Below, one piece after another: positions 36,765 to 49,224 of a stretch of 64,000 nt of DNA. The notes under the pieces are model-generated. The model was given only the letters and a program-made list of their open reading frames with translations, ran no database searches and was not told the DNA's origin. The number at the start of each line of letters is the position of its first letter. The first letter of the stretch is position 1. The stretch comes from Haematococcus lacustris (Eukaryota > Chlorophyta > Chlorophyceae > Chlamydomonadales > Haematococcaceae), in NCBI GenBank assembly GCA_030144725.1, contig JASKMD010000030.1:2739045-2803044 (forward strand). The letters run 5' to 3'. The translations under genes were made by a program, and so were the position numbers.

Positions 36765-39677
36765 ATGAGTTCAGATGGCCTTGACCGCTACTTCTCCATC
36801 GTTGCGCTGTAAGTGGAGTTGCTCCGAGCTCGCCGGGCATTGTGGCGTTTGGCTGAGGAACACTTTTGACGGCTTCAGGTTTATCATTTTTCGCGAAACG
36901 ATTGAAGCCTCCCTGATTGTGTCTGTCCTGTTACAATTCCTGTCACGTTCCTTCCCTCAACTGCGTAAACAAGGTAAGGAACGCCAGACCTTATCTCCTG
37001 CACGCCGCCCACTTCGAACATGGAGCCCCTGCCGCCTGAGATGCCAATCTTTAGGGTAGCTCCGTAGCTTTCCCAGCCAGAACAACAATACCTTTGGCAT
37101 TACATTGATGCCAAGCCTGGCACCTAGCCTGCTGCTCCTCCTCCTCGTCATTGTCTGAAGTCTGGTGGGGCGTTGGTTGCGGCGCTGCGCTCAGCATCTT
37201 GTTTGGTGTCATCTTCATCAGCGTCTTCTACGTCACAAAAGAGAATGTATTCACGGGCACCAACAAAAGCATCTTTGCGGGATCCATCTGCTGGTTTGCT
37301 GGCACCCTCATCACCATCCTGGCCTTCGCAATGCTGCGGTACAAGGGGTGGGAGGAGAAGATCCAGCGCAAGCTGGAGGAAAGAGCCAAGCAGGTATGGG
37401 CCACATGCTTACCCTGTTTCATATCTTGGTGTCGTGAGCCAGTAGCAGATCTTTTGTCTTATCCTTTCACCTAGTTCTCGTGCTGTTTGTTTCAGTGGGC
37501 AAGCTGCTCTGATGCTGATGTGTAATGCTGCTCACTTATGTTGATGTGTGATGTTGATGTGTGATGTCACACACATAGCGTGCATCATGCCAGCAGACAC
37601 TTGGCAGGCGCCATGAGATCAGTGCTGGCAAGTGTTGTCTTGTGCCCCTGTGGGTGTGGTCATGCTCCAGGAGCTGGAGCGGTTGGAGGGCAAGGAGCCT
37701 CCGCCTTTGACTCGCATGCAAGCAGCCAAAGCCCGTGTGACTGGGTGCATCACGCGCTTCACTCAGCCCATTGTTGATGCCGCCTCAGCCTGCTGGGCCT
37801 GCACCTCAACTGCTGCTGGCACCTGCTGGGCAGCTTCCACCGGAGGCTGTGTCAGGGCATGGGACACAGCTAGGCAGAAGCTACCCTGCGAGAGGTGTCG
37901 CAAACCTCGCTCCCCACCCCAGCCCATCAAGTCTGATTTGCTGGGGGAGAACTACGACTTGGTCAGCAACTCGCATGGCAAGGGCATCTTCATGATCGTG
38001 TTTGTCACCGTGCTGCGGGAGGGCATAGAGAGCGTCATCTTCTTGGCAGGGGTGGGCAATGCCAAGCCAAGCTCCCTGCCCCTGCCGGGCCTTGTTGGCT
38101 TCGCCTGTGGTGTGGCAGCCGGCATGTTTCTGTACTACAGCGGCCGCCAGGTGAGCCAGTGACAGCCCAGATGGGGCCAGGCAGTGCAACACACAGTGCA
38201 AGGTAGGATGCAGCACGATGCCACGAGGGTGCCAGGATACCAGGCAGGCAGGGGTGGCCAAGTCTAAGCAGGGCAGCAGGCAGGTTCCAGTGTGCCTTGG
38301 TGACCTGATCAGGCAAGAGCAAGCCTCTATGTAGGGGGTGGCAAGGCAGTGGCATCGCCATGGTGATGGTGCTGGTTGCTTTCACCTTCAGCCCCTCTGT
38401 GCTCCTGTGTGGGGTAGGGCTCGCCATGTACACATGGCTTGACATGAGGTGTCGCCCTCTGGCTGCTGCTGATGCTACTGTTGCTGCTGATTAGTAAACC
38501 ACCAGCCATGCATGGTTACAAAGCCTTGCTTATGCCTGCCCTTCATCTAGCTGACCATGGATACTGACTGTTGCCCGATGGCCTGCTGCTAAAGAGACAG
38601 CCTTGTCTGGTGGTTGACACACCGCAGGTCAAGGACCTCAAATGGTTCATCATTCTCATGAGCGTTATCCTGTTCTTCATTGCGGGCGGCCAGTTCCTGC
38701 TGGGTACGGACTTCCTCACCACTGGAGGACTGTTTGGCTACTGCTCTCCCTGGGTTAACCAGCGGCCCTGGGCCATGCAGCCCCTGGCCATCTACACCTG
38801 CTGCCCCAAAAGCCACGAGTTCTTCTCACTCATGCGGGCTATCTTTGGCTACCAGGTGTGTTGGCAGGTTAGGCAGTAGCCTTGCGCGACTCACAGCGAG
38901 ACTGTGCCTCAGGTGCTGGGCAGAGCAAGGAGAGGCATAGCACCTGCAACCCAGGCTAAGCAGCAACAGATCAGTTGACAGGGTTAGGGTCAGGGATCGC
39001 CCCCAGAGTATGCATCATAGTCTTGGTCAGGGATCACTGCCAAGGTTAAGGTAAGGGTTAATGATCGCTGTCAGGGTGAGGGCTGTGGTCAGGGTTGGGG
39101 ATCGTTGACCCATGGCAGCCTTCTCTGCTAGAGCATCAAGTCAAAGCAGTCATCTTTGCACAGGTTTGGCTACATCCTGTACCTCCCTCCTCCCTGGTCA
39201 TTAGGTCACACTTTTCATGGCTGCTTGCAGGACAAGCCTACCTTCATTGAAGTGATGGTTTATTCCGGTTACTGGCTGCTAGTGTTCTCCGCTGCCGCCT
39301 ACAAGCTGTGGAATGGCTCCCTGTTTGATGCGGACTACAAGCACAAGCGTGAGGTCGCTAAGGCCGCCCGGTTGAAGGCGAAGCAGCAGACCCAACTGGA
39401 GCTGGTGGTCAGCTCAGAGGAGGCTGCACAGCTGGCAAAGAAGGCTGCGCAGGAGACTTCAAGCTCAAACCCTGATAGCGAGTCATGCTCCCACAGTGGG
39501 AGTGGAGTGGAGGAGAACCCGCCCGCCAATGCCTCCAACCCCTTGTTAGCGCTTGCCCGGCATGTAGTGGCGCCACAGGCAGTGCCACAGGTGTCCACAA
39601 ACCCAGCCCTGAGCCCGGATCTGACTAGCCCCGCGACGCTGGAGGTCCTGACGGCGCCCGAGCAGCACAAGATGTAG
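36765..39677 (+). CDS. FTR1: High-affinity iron permease FTR1
   Basis: Six exons (36765-36808, 36879-36973, 37161-37393, 37671-38150, 38628-38855, 39231-39677) join perfectly to 508 residues. Two R-E-x-x-E iron-binding motifs, the FTR1 hallmark, are present: R20-E-T-I-E24 in helix 1 and R240-E-G-I-E244. Multiple membrane helices follow (L-S-I-L-F-G-V-I-F-I-S-V-F-Y; W-F-A-G-T-L-I-T-I-L; F-I-I-L-M-S-V-I-L-F-F-I-A-G-G-Q). V-M-V-Y-S-G-Y-W-L-L-V-F-S closes the domain. The C-terminal ~120 residues are a charged, then Ser/Pro-rich cytosolic tail. In yeast and Chlamydomonas, FTR1 takes up ferric iron together with a multicopper ferroxidase at the plasma membrane; no ferroxidase gene is in this window. 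A Cys/Trp-rich loop (about residues 160-200) is longer than in fungi. Confidence 0.93.
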
Positions 39678-40508
39678 CCGCAGCACAAGATGCAGCCGCT
39701 GCGACCCTGGGGCGACGTGTGGGCCCTGGGGGGACTCTTGAGAAGTGCCATGGTGTGTAAACAGTGTATCCAAGTGAAGCGGGAGGCGCTGGGAGTCTGC
39801 GCCCTCGCTTGCTCAACACCTCAATCATGGGATATCAGTCAGGCCAAGGATGGTGAGTTTGGTGGCGTTGATGCAATGTTGATGGCGTGCTGAATGTGGG
39901 AAATGTCTCCAATGTCTGTGCAATTAGCAGGGGAGTGAGCAGGTCACTGGTGTGGCACCTGCTGCCTCCTTGGCTTCCTGCTCCAGCACATGTCCCTAAG
40001 GCTTGTAGGATACGAAGAGGACGGCTTGCAGCCGTCTGCTGCTGCATTGCTTGGCTGTGAACTTGTCGAGGAAAGAGCTGGAGGCAAAAAAGAAAGAGCT
40101 GGAGGCAGCGTGGGCTTAGGGATGTGCGGTGATTCGGGGGAGAGTGCATGGCCATATGTAGTTGTATGCCTACACCGCAACAAGAACTATTCGAAGTTGT
40201 GTGAGATGGCTTGAGTTGTCAGGCACAATCACGAGTCCTCTTGACGGGATGACTGACACATGTTGGGCACCTCGGACACAGGCAAGGGGCGGGCGGACTT
40301 TCAACTGAAGTCAGTGGGATTTGTCGTCACGCCACTCACGGTTTCCATGTGTCGATGTGATTGGGGTTCCATGTGAGTGTGACAGAGTGGTATAACACTA
40401 GGGGTCGAGGTTATCAGGTATAGTGTACTCGGTGGCCTTTGCATAACCACAAACTGCATTATTGATGCCATCAGCCGTCATCTGTAAGTCATAAGCAGCA
40501 ACGACTAG
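39678..40508. other. Intergenic, no gene seen
   Basis: FTR1 3' region. Contains short direct repeats (GCAGCACAAGATG-type at 39,662-39,692, and AGAAAGAGCTGGAGGCA-type near 40,075). No supported gene. Confidence 0.45.
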
Positions 40509-41003
40509 CTACACTGGCAACCCGCGTATTTGAATACATATATTTACATCCCTGTACGGCGTCGAGGCGGGCGTGGAGGTCTGGGTAAGCGGCCAACACA
40601 TCCTCCACAGCTGCGCCGGGCCGAGAGAGCGCGCCATAGGAGGTAGCCCACGGTAGAGCTGCAGGAACAGGTTGCGCTCACCCAGGTTCGGGAAGACCGC
40701 GTCCTCAGCTGGGAGCTCCTCGAAGGCCTCCCGCCTGTCCGCAAGTACAGTGACGCGTGTGAACCAGCCGCGCACCATGAGGCCCAACAACACGTTGGCG
40801 AGCAGCGCCCTCTTGCTGCAGGCCTCCACCCAAAGCACAAGTTGCCCGTAGAGCCGCGCCTCCACCACTTCGGACGCCACGACCGCGCCCTCCTCTAAAC
40901 CCGCAGCGGACAAACCCATCACCACGGTGTGCAGTTTGCACTTCTTGACGTGCCAGGTGTTATTGTGGTGGCGGGCCCAGCGCGCTTCGCCGTTGGCCTG
41001 CAT
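40509..41003 (-). CDS. Hypothetical protein, single exon, about 164 residues
   Basis: The ORF is open from about 41,054; the first ATG is at 41,003. It has balanced, non-repetitive composition unlike the shadow ORFs nearby: A-S-E-V-V-E-A-R-L-Y-G-Q-L-V-L-W-V-E, then L-L-G-L-M-V-R-G-W-F-T-R-V-T-V-L-A-D-R-R. The end (I-C-I-Q-I-R-G-L-P-V) looks like read-out into non-coding sequence. It could be an exon of a larger gene or a transposon relic. No family recognised. Confidence 0.35.
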   Translation of the reverse strand: MQANGEARWARHHNNTWHVKKCKLHTVVMGLSAAGLEEGAVVASEVVEARLYGQLVLWVEACSKRALLANVLLGLMVRGWFTRVTVLADRREAFEELPAEDAVFPNLGERNLFLQLYRGLPPMARSLGPAQLWRMCWPLTQTSTPASTPYRDVNICIQIRGLPV

Positions 41004-42434
41004 GTTCTGCTGGGCCTGGCTTGGTTCTGGCTGCGCGTCGGCCTCACGATTCACTTAACTGTCCGAGGCGATTACGTCTACGCTGTTTCGCTGCATTTAT
41101 GTTGCCCAGCTTCACTGTGTGATGCACTTGCTTGATGATTCGCTGATTGCCTATTGATTCCCAGTTTTCCTGTTTATTCCCTGGCTTTCCTATTTATTAC
41201 CTGGTTTTCAAGTCAACTTCCTGACTTTTGCTGCCTTTCTATGTACATGATGGAGAGTGGCTCAGGTGGCCAGTGGCTCAACCAACCATGGCTCAACCAA
41301 CCACCAATCACATCGCTAACTGACTTCAGTTGAGTCATTTGTGTGTTACCTCCCTTGTGTGCCTTGCCGCTGTCATCGACGCCGTCCTCTCCTGCATAGG
41401 TGCGCACCACGCAAGCATGATGTGTGTCCAGCCTGGAGCCAGTGGCATGGTAAGCAAGTGCGGGACCTGATGTGGTGCCACGAGGGGCCGCCCAACCCCC
41501 CTCCCGCGGCCCAGGCCCCCCCAGGCCCCACCTCCCCCTGCCCAGGACTAGCCACCTGCTACACTGCTTTGATTGAAGTTCAGGGCCAAAGGGCAGGCTG
41601 ACCGCAGCATTTGGATCATTACAGCATCAGGATCACCCTGTCTAACACCGACCCTCAGCTTATGTTATCGGCCACTGCCTGCAGCGTTATACGCTGATGG
41701 CACTTCCCTTACACGAAGCTCACGTCATACCCTGACACTGTGGGATTACCATTACACGAAGCTCCGACCCTCAGCGACGAGGACACTTAGCCCCTACTTC
41801 ATGCACCAGTCACAATTCAAGCACCCTACTGCTGAGCTACAGCTTGCTTGTCCACTTGCATGGCAGCCAAACGTAAGTCATCCAACATGAAACAACATGA
41901 AACGCCATGACTTTACGTATAGTATAATGTCGGAGGCCAAGCTGTTACAGAATAACAATGAGAACTTCCATGACTTCATGTTGAGCCCATGTGCACCTTT
42001 GTTTGTGCACCTTGCTTTGAAGTGCGTTACAGAAAGTCCCGGACCCCTAGAGGGGGAGGGCGGCCTAGCAGCCTAGCGGCTGACGGCTTAAGCGGTGTAA
42101 GCCACATCATCATCTATGAAACAACATGTTTGACTGTGGGTAATCTCACTTAAGTACAATCCAGCTGTTGCTTGGCGTACCGAGGGTGCCCAGCCTGCTG
42201 ACAGCCAAGACACTTTGCAGTCATGCTCACAGCTGTGACAAACTCGCCCTACTCAGCTGTATAGATGGGCGGGCTGCCCCGCCATGCTGTACAGCTGGGC
42301 AGGTCAGGCCAGCAGGGGGGTACACATAACCTGCAAGGGTCCGTTCTGCAAAGTGGCGGCGATGGCCAACTGCCGACAGAAATACCTCACACCACTCACA
42401 CTACATAGTCACATGTCACGCTTCCAAACCGAGC
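41004..42434. other. Gene-poor stretch with a Fanzor scrap
   Basis: Apart from the Fanzor remnant at 41,400-41,560, nothing codes convincingly. TTCCTATTTATT(A/C)CCTGG-type words repeat near 41,170-41,210, and a 40-bp block near 42,120 matches 18,670. AAGCTC(A/C)GACCCTCAG-like words recur near 41,660 and 41,760. Confidence 0.45.
41400..41560 (+). pseudogene. Small Fanzor remnant (zinc-ribbon start)
   Basis: Reads W-S-Q-W-H-G-K-Q-V-R-D-L-M-W-C-H-E-G-P-P, aligned to [15 protein letters not shown] of the 28 kb copy, followed by a Pro-rich linker. Both sides end abruptly. Confidence 0.65.
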
Positions 42435-45400
42435 TTACTTATACTGTTGAATATCCCACACATCAAGAATGCCGGGCGCTACGTTTGAGTCTGTGGCGGC
42501 CTTCACCGCCGCCCTAGCCACTGCCTGCACCGGCAGTGGTGGGGTCAGCGCGGCGCCCAGCAGGGGCAGCTGCGACAGCTGGCGGGACGGCAGGTGAGCT
42601 AGCAGCGCCTCCAGGGGCTGAAACACGTACTGAAGGGGCAGGGTGACGCTGCTGGAGATGACCCTGCAGCGATTCAGAGCCAGGTCTCCCACCGAGCCTG
42701 ATACTTTTCCTAGGGCCTTAAAGCTCTCCTATACTCTGTACAACACCTGAAGCCCTCATACCCTTGAAGCGCGTTGCAGAGAATCCCGCACCCCTCATCC
42801 CCGCACCCCGCCCCGAAGGCTGGCGGCATGAGCGGTGTGAAGCAGCTTGCTTTATACCCGCCCTACCCACTACCCCACACAGGGCAGGTAAACAGATTGA
42901 CAGCAGGGCAGACCATGGGGCTGGTTATGTTGCATTCTCCTTAACAAGGATGCGGACAAGTCAGATGAAGGAAGGGGGAGGCTGGACACGAGGCCGTAGC
43001 AAAGGAGGACGTGGAGTTGGAAGTTGGGGAGGGCAGAAAGGGGGCTGGAGCTGTACCTGTTCCCGTAGATGGCTCCGGGCCGCAAGGCCACCCCCCCCTG
43101 TGGGTAGTGTGACTGCAGTGCCTCCTCAGCCATGCGCTTGCCCTTCACATAGCCACCCAGCAGGTACTCTGCAGCCATGGAGTCAGCACGATGCTCACAT
43201 CTGGCGAGGTCTGGACAGAGGGCAGGGGCTGCATACGATGGAACTTGCCACACAAGCAACTGTGGCAGGTCCTGCCAGGTGGGCAAAGCACGGCTACACA
43301 AGAGGACCACACAAGTGCGTTGAGTGACAAAGTGAGCATGGGAAAGGAGCATGGGATGGGGAAGAGGGTGAGTGAGAGAAAGCAAAGGACAGGGGCAGCA
43401 TAGGAAGCGGAGAGGTCACGAAGCCTACAGACGAGCCACGAGACGGGAAGGAATTGGAGAGGCGGAGGAGCAGCCCAGCAACCGACATCGCCCCTGAGGC
43501 ATCATTCTGCCAAGCGTTGCAATGACCATCGGACCCTAGCAACTATCCTCTTCCCAGCCTAACTGTCTGCTTAACAAACACAACAAGCATGGCAATTAAA
43601 CATGGCTTCCTGCCCTCCGCCCGACGACAGTGGCACAGCCGCAACAGCAGGCCCTGCTGCACTCGGCAGCACCCCTGATGGCCCTTGCCCCAAGGTCGGT
43701 GTCACCAGACTCATGTGATGCAATGACACAGTGCCAGCTGCAGCCCTCACCCAGGCCAGGGATGTTAGGGATGGCCGCGCTGATGAACACAAAGCGAGGG
43801 ATGCCGGCCTGTGCTGCTGCCTCTATGGCCGCCACATTGGCCACTCCATTGGTCTGCACCCAGCAGCAGAGTCAGGGCCGCAACAGTACCACCTGCACTT
43901 CAGCTTCAGCATGGCTAGCAGTCCACCTCAGCCTGGGCTGTGCAGGGCCCGCATCAGCGCTGGCCTGGCCTCCCCATTGCCACTGCCTGCCCTGTGCTAC
44001 AGAGGGAAGGGGGAGACCATGGTGGGTGGTCTGCCTGTCCCGCACAGTAGCCGCCCCATCCTGCATGCTGCTGTCTCGTCCTGCAAGCTACCCACAGCAC
44101 ACACAGCAGCTAGTCCCCGTGCTGGCTGCCGGCTGACAGTCTGTGCAGCCCTCTGCCCCTCTCCCTCACAGCAGCCGTCCAATCCTGCAAGCTGATGCCT
44201 CGTCCTGCACGCTGGCAGACTCACAGCCATCGCTACCCATGCTGGCTGCTGCCGGTGTGTGCAGCAGCAGCAGCAGCAGCAGGACATGGAGAGCCAGCAG
44301 GCAGCCGCAACAACATGCAGGCAGGGCGTAGGCCCGCAGCCAGCGGTGCCAGGCTCATACCTGCAGCATGTGCTCCTGGGAGCCAAAGGCGCCGACGCAA
44401 GAGATGGCGGCCAGGGCCCCAGGCAGCAGGGCCTCGTACGTTCTGGGCTCTAGGGCATTGCCACGTACCCACTGCACAGCATCAGCCGCGGCAGCCTCAG
44501 CGGCGCCGGCAGACCAGCCCAACTGTTGGGGCAGGAGTCAGTTAGCTCAATGAGTGCACAGAGAGAGCACTTTGTGCCACTGCCTGCTGCTGTGCAGTTA
44601 CAAGGTGATGCTGATGGCCTTTGGTTTGAGCTTGGAGCTGGAGGGTGTGGCAGCAGAGGTGGTTTGACAGGCCAGGCAGCAGCCAGGCAGCAGCCAGCAG
44701 CCGCAGCAAGCCCACAGCCCACAGTCCCAGCCCATAGCCCTTCAAGTGCGCTACCCAGATGACCCAATGCGGCATTGCCAAGCAGCTGGTGCTAGGGCTG
44801 GCTATGACTGTTGTGCGCCTGACTCAGGCCTGCATCACCGCACATCACAGCCCTGCGCTGATGCTGGTACCGTCCAGGCCACAGATCAGTTGCCCACAGG
44901 CAAGGCCCACTAGTAGGTTGCCCGCCAGTGCTTGCCTGACATGAGGGTAGTGTGCTCAATGCACCAGGCTCACGGCTTGCCTATGGCGCCAACATGGGCA
45001 GATGCCCTGGCCTGCCCTGCCTTCCTATCTCCTCCATGGCAGGCAGGCAGGCTGCTGCCGGTCCTGCATTTGGTCAGTTGTGACTCACCTGCACAGACTC
45101 CATCCAACTGTGCCGCTGAACAGGGGGGGTGCCTGCAGGCCAGGTGGGGCACAGCTGCCTGAGCGTTGCATAGCTCTGAAGCTGTGATGGCAGCCTATTG
45201 CAGCAAACAGAGGTTGCGCAGGAAATCACCAAGCACCATCCAGCGGCTGAGAGATTATGTGCACACAAACAACCCATCTTGCATGGTGACCTGTTGAAGG
45301 TCTGGTGTTTAAAGAGGCTTTCACTGTTCAAGGACTTGCCTGATCTGCTGACTGACACCACTTGCAAGCCCTGCTCAACAGCTTCTTGTACAATGGCGCT

Positions 45401-45694
45401 GCCAACAAAGCCTCGCCCTCCAAAGACAATGAGTTTGTTCAGAGCCCCATTGCCCTCTGTGACCTATGACAACAAACAGCATTTCACATGCCTTGCAGGT
45501 TGTGAGGAGAAGCAGCAATTAAGAATGTGCCCCTCCTCTTGTTACAAGCGTACCTCGCTATTGCTAGTGCTGGCACTGGTGCTGGTGTCAGGAGGGCTGG
45601 CAGTTCCTGTAGATTGATATCGGGACCCCAGAGCACCATGCAGCCTGCAAGGTAGCAGTGCGCTGCAGGCTAACACTTGTGGCCACAACCACAT
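42435..45694 (-). CDS. NAD(P)-binding Rossmann (atypical SDR) protein, At1g32220-like
   Basis: Seven exons: 45694-45554, 45463-45340, 45132-45089, 44522-44361, 43853-43751, 43168-43057, 42723-42435. They join to 324 residues; the second donor is GC (GCAAGT), and the last acceptor is the weakest call. Residues 1-47 look like an organelle transit peptide (Ser/Thr/Ala-rich). The dinucleotide-binding loop is F-G-G-R-G-F-V-G-S-A-I-V. Later blocks: C-V-G-A-F-G-S, T-N-G-V-A-N-V-A-A-I-E-A-A, R-F-V-F-I-S-A-A, and G-G-Y-V-K-G-K-R (SDR-type Y-x-x-x-K). The end G-I-L-D-V-W-D-I-Q-Q-Y matches the plant plastoglobule protein At1g32220 and mitochondrial relatives. Substrate unknown; such proteins associate with plastoglobules or complex I. 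Confidence 0.8.
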
Positions 45695-45860
45695 GCACGT
45701 AACATTTGTGGCCTGATGAACAGCATGAGAAACATCTGGACATCCCTATTTGGTCAGACAGTGGATGTCCCTAAGCGTGAGCTCCATGTGCTACTTGAGT
45801 GGGTGGACATGGCATTGCTGAGATGCCGCAGGAAAAGACGACTTGGAATAGTTATTTCGT

Positions 45861-47848
45861 ACCTGGGCAGCATCACCCGCATCCGCAACAGCAACATCTT
45901 CGCGCTGCTTGCCCTGACAACCTGCCTCGCACTGCAATTACACCAGCCTCGCCTTGGTCGGCAGCACGTGCCTTCTGATTGTTAGCAGCAATGGAATGAA
46001 AACACGCATGCCATCCTGCCGCCTCATGCTGCTTTGTACAAGGCCTTCATTCGGAGCTGGGGTACTGCTGAACGAACCTACTCATTAGCTCGCTCCCTAG
46101 CAACGAAAGCTGCATTGCTCCCGGGTGCAGACCTTTGCATATGAGTATCCTGAGCGCCTCGAACACAGGCTGCTGATAATAGCTGGTGCACACTTATACC
46201 ATCGCCATCTGCTAGTGAGCCAAGCTGTGTGCCACATTGCGGCACATGGGCGACCGGGACATGGTAATGGTTGGATTTCGCAGCCGCCCGCCGTCCCTAG
46301 AGCCGCTTAGGAGTAGCCAGTGAGTCTCACGCCTGGGACTGTATCGCCGCACGGCGTCAGGGCATCGTCCCGACTTCTGATCCTGGGCATTTGTAGGTTC
46401 CGCACAAATGGACCGCGATAAGCTAGCTAAGATGGCCGGCGCTGTCCGGACAGGCGGGAAGGGCACCGTGCGGAGGTGACTGCGCATAGGCCGCGCCCTC
46501 GTCTATTGCAAGGCTAGACCTCATTGCTATGGTGTTGGTGCAGAAAGAAGAAAGCCATCCACAAGACTACGACTACCGACGACAAGCGGCTTCAGAACAC
46601 GCTGAAGAAGTTGGGAGTGAACACCATTCCTGGCATCGAGGAGGTCAACATCTTCAAGGATGACAGTGAGGTGGTGCACTTTCAGAACCCCAAGGGTGAG
46701 CGCCGACCTCGTCAGTGTTCCCGACAACCGGCCTAGCACTGATCTGCAGCGCCTGACACTGCACCATGCAGTGCAAGCCTCCATCGCCGCAAACACGTAC
46801 GTAATCAGCGGGCCATCGCAAACGAAGAGTAGGTCCCTGTTCATGATGACCCCAGCATTGCTGCAGTGTACAGGGCTCAGTGCTCTGAGGTAGCATGCCC
46901 ATCCTGGGTGCAGAGCTGCAAGACCTGCTACCAGGCATCCTGAATCAGATGGGGCCTGACAGCATTCAGCACCTGAAGAAGATGATGCAGCAGGTGCGCA
47001 CAGCAGTCCAAGAAGCAGTATATGCCCGGCCACCGGGGCAGGTGCTTACTGCTGTCTATTGGCTCTGCTTTTGCTATTGCAGCTGACAGGCGGGATGGGG
47101 ATGCCTGGCTTGAACAGCATGGGTGTGCCAGGCAGCTTCCCAGGCATCCAGTCAGCCCCTGAGGGCCAAGATGCTGAAGATGATGATGGTGGGTGTGCTG
47201 CGCCCCGTCTCAAACATGCAAGCAGCACCATGTGCCATCTTGAGCGCTGGCAGTGCCACATGGGACTGTCAAGCCGGTTACACGAACACTGGCAGCTGGC
47301 TCAACAGTGCCGCACATGCAAGCATGCCAAGTTGTTTCCTACACTCGTTGAGGCACTGCTGTTGGGTGCATGCTTTGCAGATGTGCCTGACCTGGTTGAG
47401 AACTTTGAGGATGCAGCCAAGGCATGAGGCTCAGCAGTGTGAACGTCAGCAAGGCTGGCACAGTACAGCACCTGCATGGGTTGGTGACAGAAGTTTCAGC
47501 AGTGATGGGGTGGCTGGCAGCAGTGTACAAGCAGGTGGTTTTCCCCTCAACTGGCTTGATTCCAACAGAGGCGGTGAGGCCACGCAGGTGGCACAGGGCA
47601 TGGGAGATACACTGCGTGTGTGCTCTGCGCACTTGGTAGGCGGCACAACAATGACAGAGCACCTGTCCTGAGTTGAGTGCGTGGGTGACTCCCGCTGCAG
47701 ATAGTTTGCTGCAACTCGTGATGTCCAGCCGAACAGAGCCACACAGGCATGAACAGACAGGCAACCATGCTAAATTCAGCTGTCTGTTACTGCCACAGTC
47801 TGCATATGTTGGGGTGGATTGTGGCCGAGGTGACGTTGGCAGAGCAGT
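45861..47848 (+). repeat. 2 kb direct duplication, copy B (carries NAC-beta B)
   Basis: Partner of 11,005-12,996. Right edge: GACGTTGGCAGAGCAG is shared, then the sequences diverge completely. Confidence 0.93.
46408..47427 (+). CDS. BTF3: Nascent polypeptide-associated complex subunit beta (BTF3-like), copy B
   Basis: Same six-exon structure as copy A: 46408-46475, 46544-46695, 46772-46828, 46914-46993, 47083-47188, 47381-47427. It gives 169 residues with the same NAC motifs. Splice signals are all intact. The only coding change found is Val for Gly in G-V-P-G-S-F-P; introns carry a few substitutions and short indels. The duplicated upstream ~550 bp means both copies probably share promoter elements. 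High identity including introns means the duplication is recent, or maintained by gene conversion, or an assembly of two haplotypes. Confidence 0.93.
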
Positions 47849-48142
47849 GATTGTCATTAGGCCACTTCATACTTTCTCTCTGTGGTTGGGATGGTTGGCA
47901 ACCACAGGTGGGATGGTTGGCACCCTTCAGCGAGTGCAGCACATCACACTTGATGAGGTCCGCAAGGTTTATGTTTGGTACACTGGCTATCCAGGAGTGT
48001 GACCAGCACCTGCCTCGACATAGAAACTGGTTCATTAACACGAGATCAAGCTTGTGACCTCCCATCATGGGTCGAGTGATCTTCATGCAAGTGATGCTCG
48101 CTTTGATCACAGCGTGACAACGATTAGTGCACCCACTTCGTG
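47849..48142. other. Spacer between duplication B and TIR transposon copy 2
   Basis: Nothing recognisable. Confidence 0.4.
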
Positions 48143-48778
48143 TCTTTGGTCAGATCCTCCCAACTCTGATAAAACCTTTTACACAACCATGTCATGGACA
48201 TTCCGGCGCCGTGAAGTGTGCGATTGGCGTAACACCGTGCGGCATGCGATGAACGCTTAGTCGTAATGCCAGGAACCCCGTAATGCCAGGAACCCCGTAA
48301 ACGAAAAAAGTGCGCCCACCGATCAGCCGGTCGCTCTCACGACATCGCGCAGCGCAAGTGCATTGTGGAGGGGCTTCGCAATGACGTGGTGGACTCCTGA
48401 CGCTGTAAGGGCAAGTACAGCCGGCGGTACTAATTCCTCCCGGCTCAATGAACCCGACGTTGTTTCCTTAATGTAGGCGCGCTCATAGTCTTACATCTGT
48501 GGGGGCATGGTCTGAGATAGTACAAAATCAGCATCGCACCTCTCAGTGCGAGGTAAGGACTGACATGTACATGTGCACGAAGCTTGCTATGTTGCTTTTG
48601 AAGAACACATTGCATAGAGCAGAATGACCCGCCCTTGGTGCCGCTGTCAATGTAGGGAAAGCATATGTTATCAGAACGTAATTGACCTCGTGCATACTAG
48701 TATTCAACAACACCATGCTTGACAATTGTTGCAGGATCTGGCCGCCACCACCACCACCACCACCACCTCCTAGCCTAC

Positions 48779-49165
48779 CCCCAGCCCTGCCCCCAGCCCT
48801 GCCCCCAGCCCTGCCCCCACCCCTGCCCCCAGCCCTACCCCCACCCCTGCCCCCAGCCCTGCCCCCAGCCCTGCCCCCAGCCCTGCCCCCACCCCTGCCT
48901 CCAGCCCTGCCCCCAGCCCTGCCCCCAGCCCTGCCCCCACCCCTGCCCCCAGCCCTGCCCCCACCCCTGCCCCCAGCCCTGCCCCCAGCCCTGCCCCCAG
49001 CCCTGCCCCCAACCCTGCCCCCAGCCCTGCCCCCAGCCCTGCCTCCAGCCCTGGCCCCAGCCCTGCCCCCAGCCCTGCCCCCACCCCTGCCCCCACCCCT
49101 GCCCCCACCCCTGCCCCCACCCCTGCCCCCAGCCCTGCCCCCACCCCTGCCCCCAGCCCCCAGCC
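48779..49165. repeat. 12-bp minisatellite CCCCCAGCCCTG
   Basis: About 32 units with CCCCCACCCCTG variants, upstream of the transposon protein start. It is translatable as Leu-Pro-Pro-Ala repeats in frame with the downstream ORF, but copy 1 lacks it, so it is probably leader sequence. Confidence 0.95.
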
Positions 49166-49224
49166 CATCTTGTGTCGCTTTGTGGCTTTGCACCTCAGCA
49201 GCCACCCTACTCAGCAGCCACCCT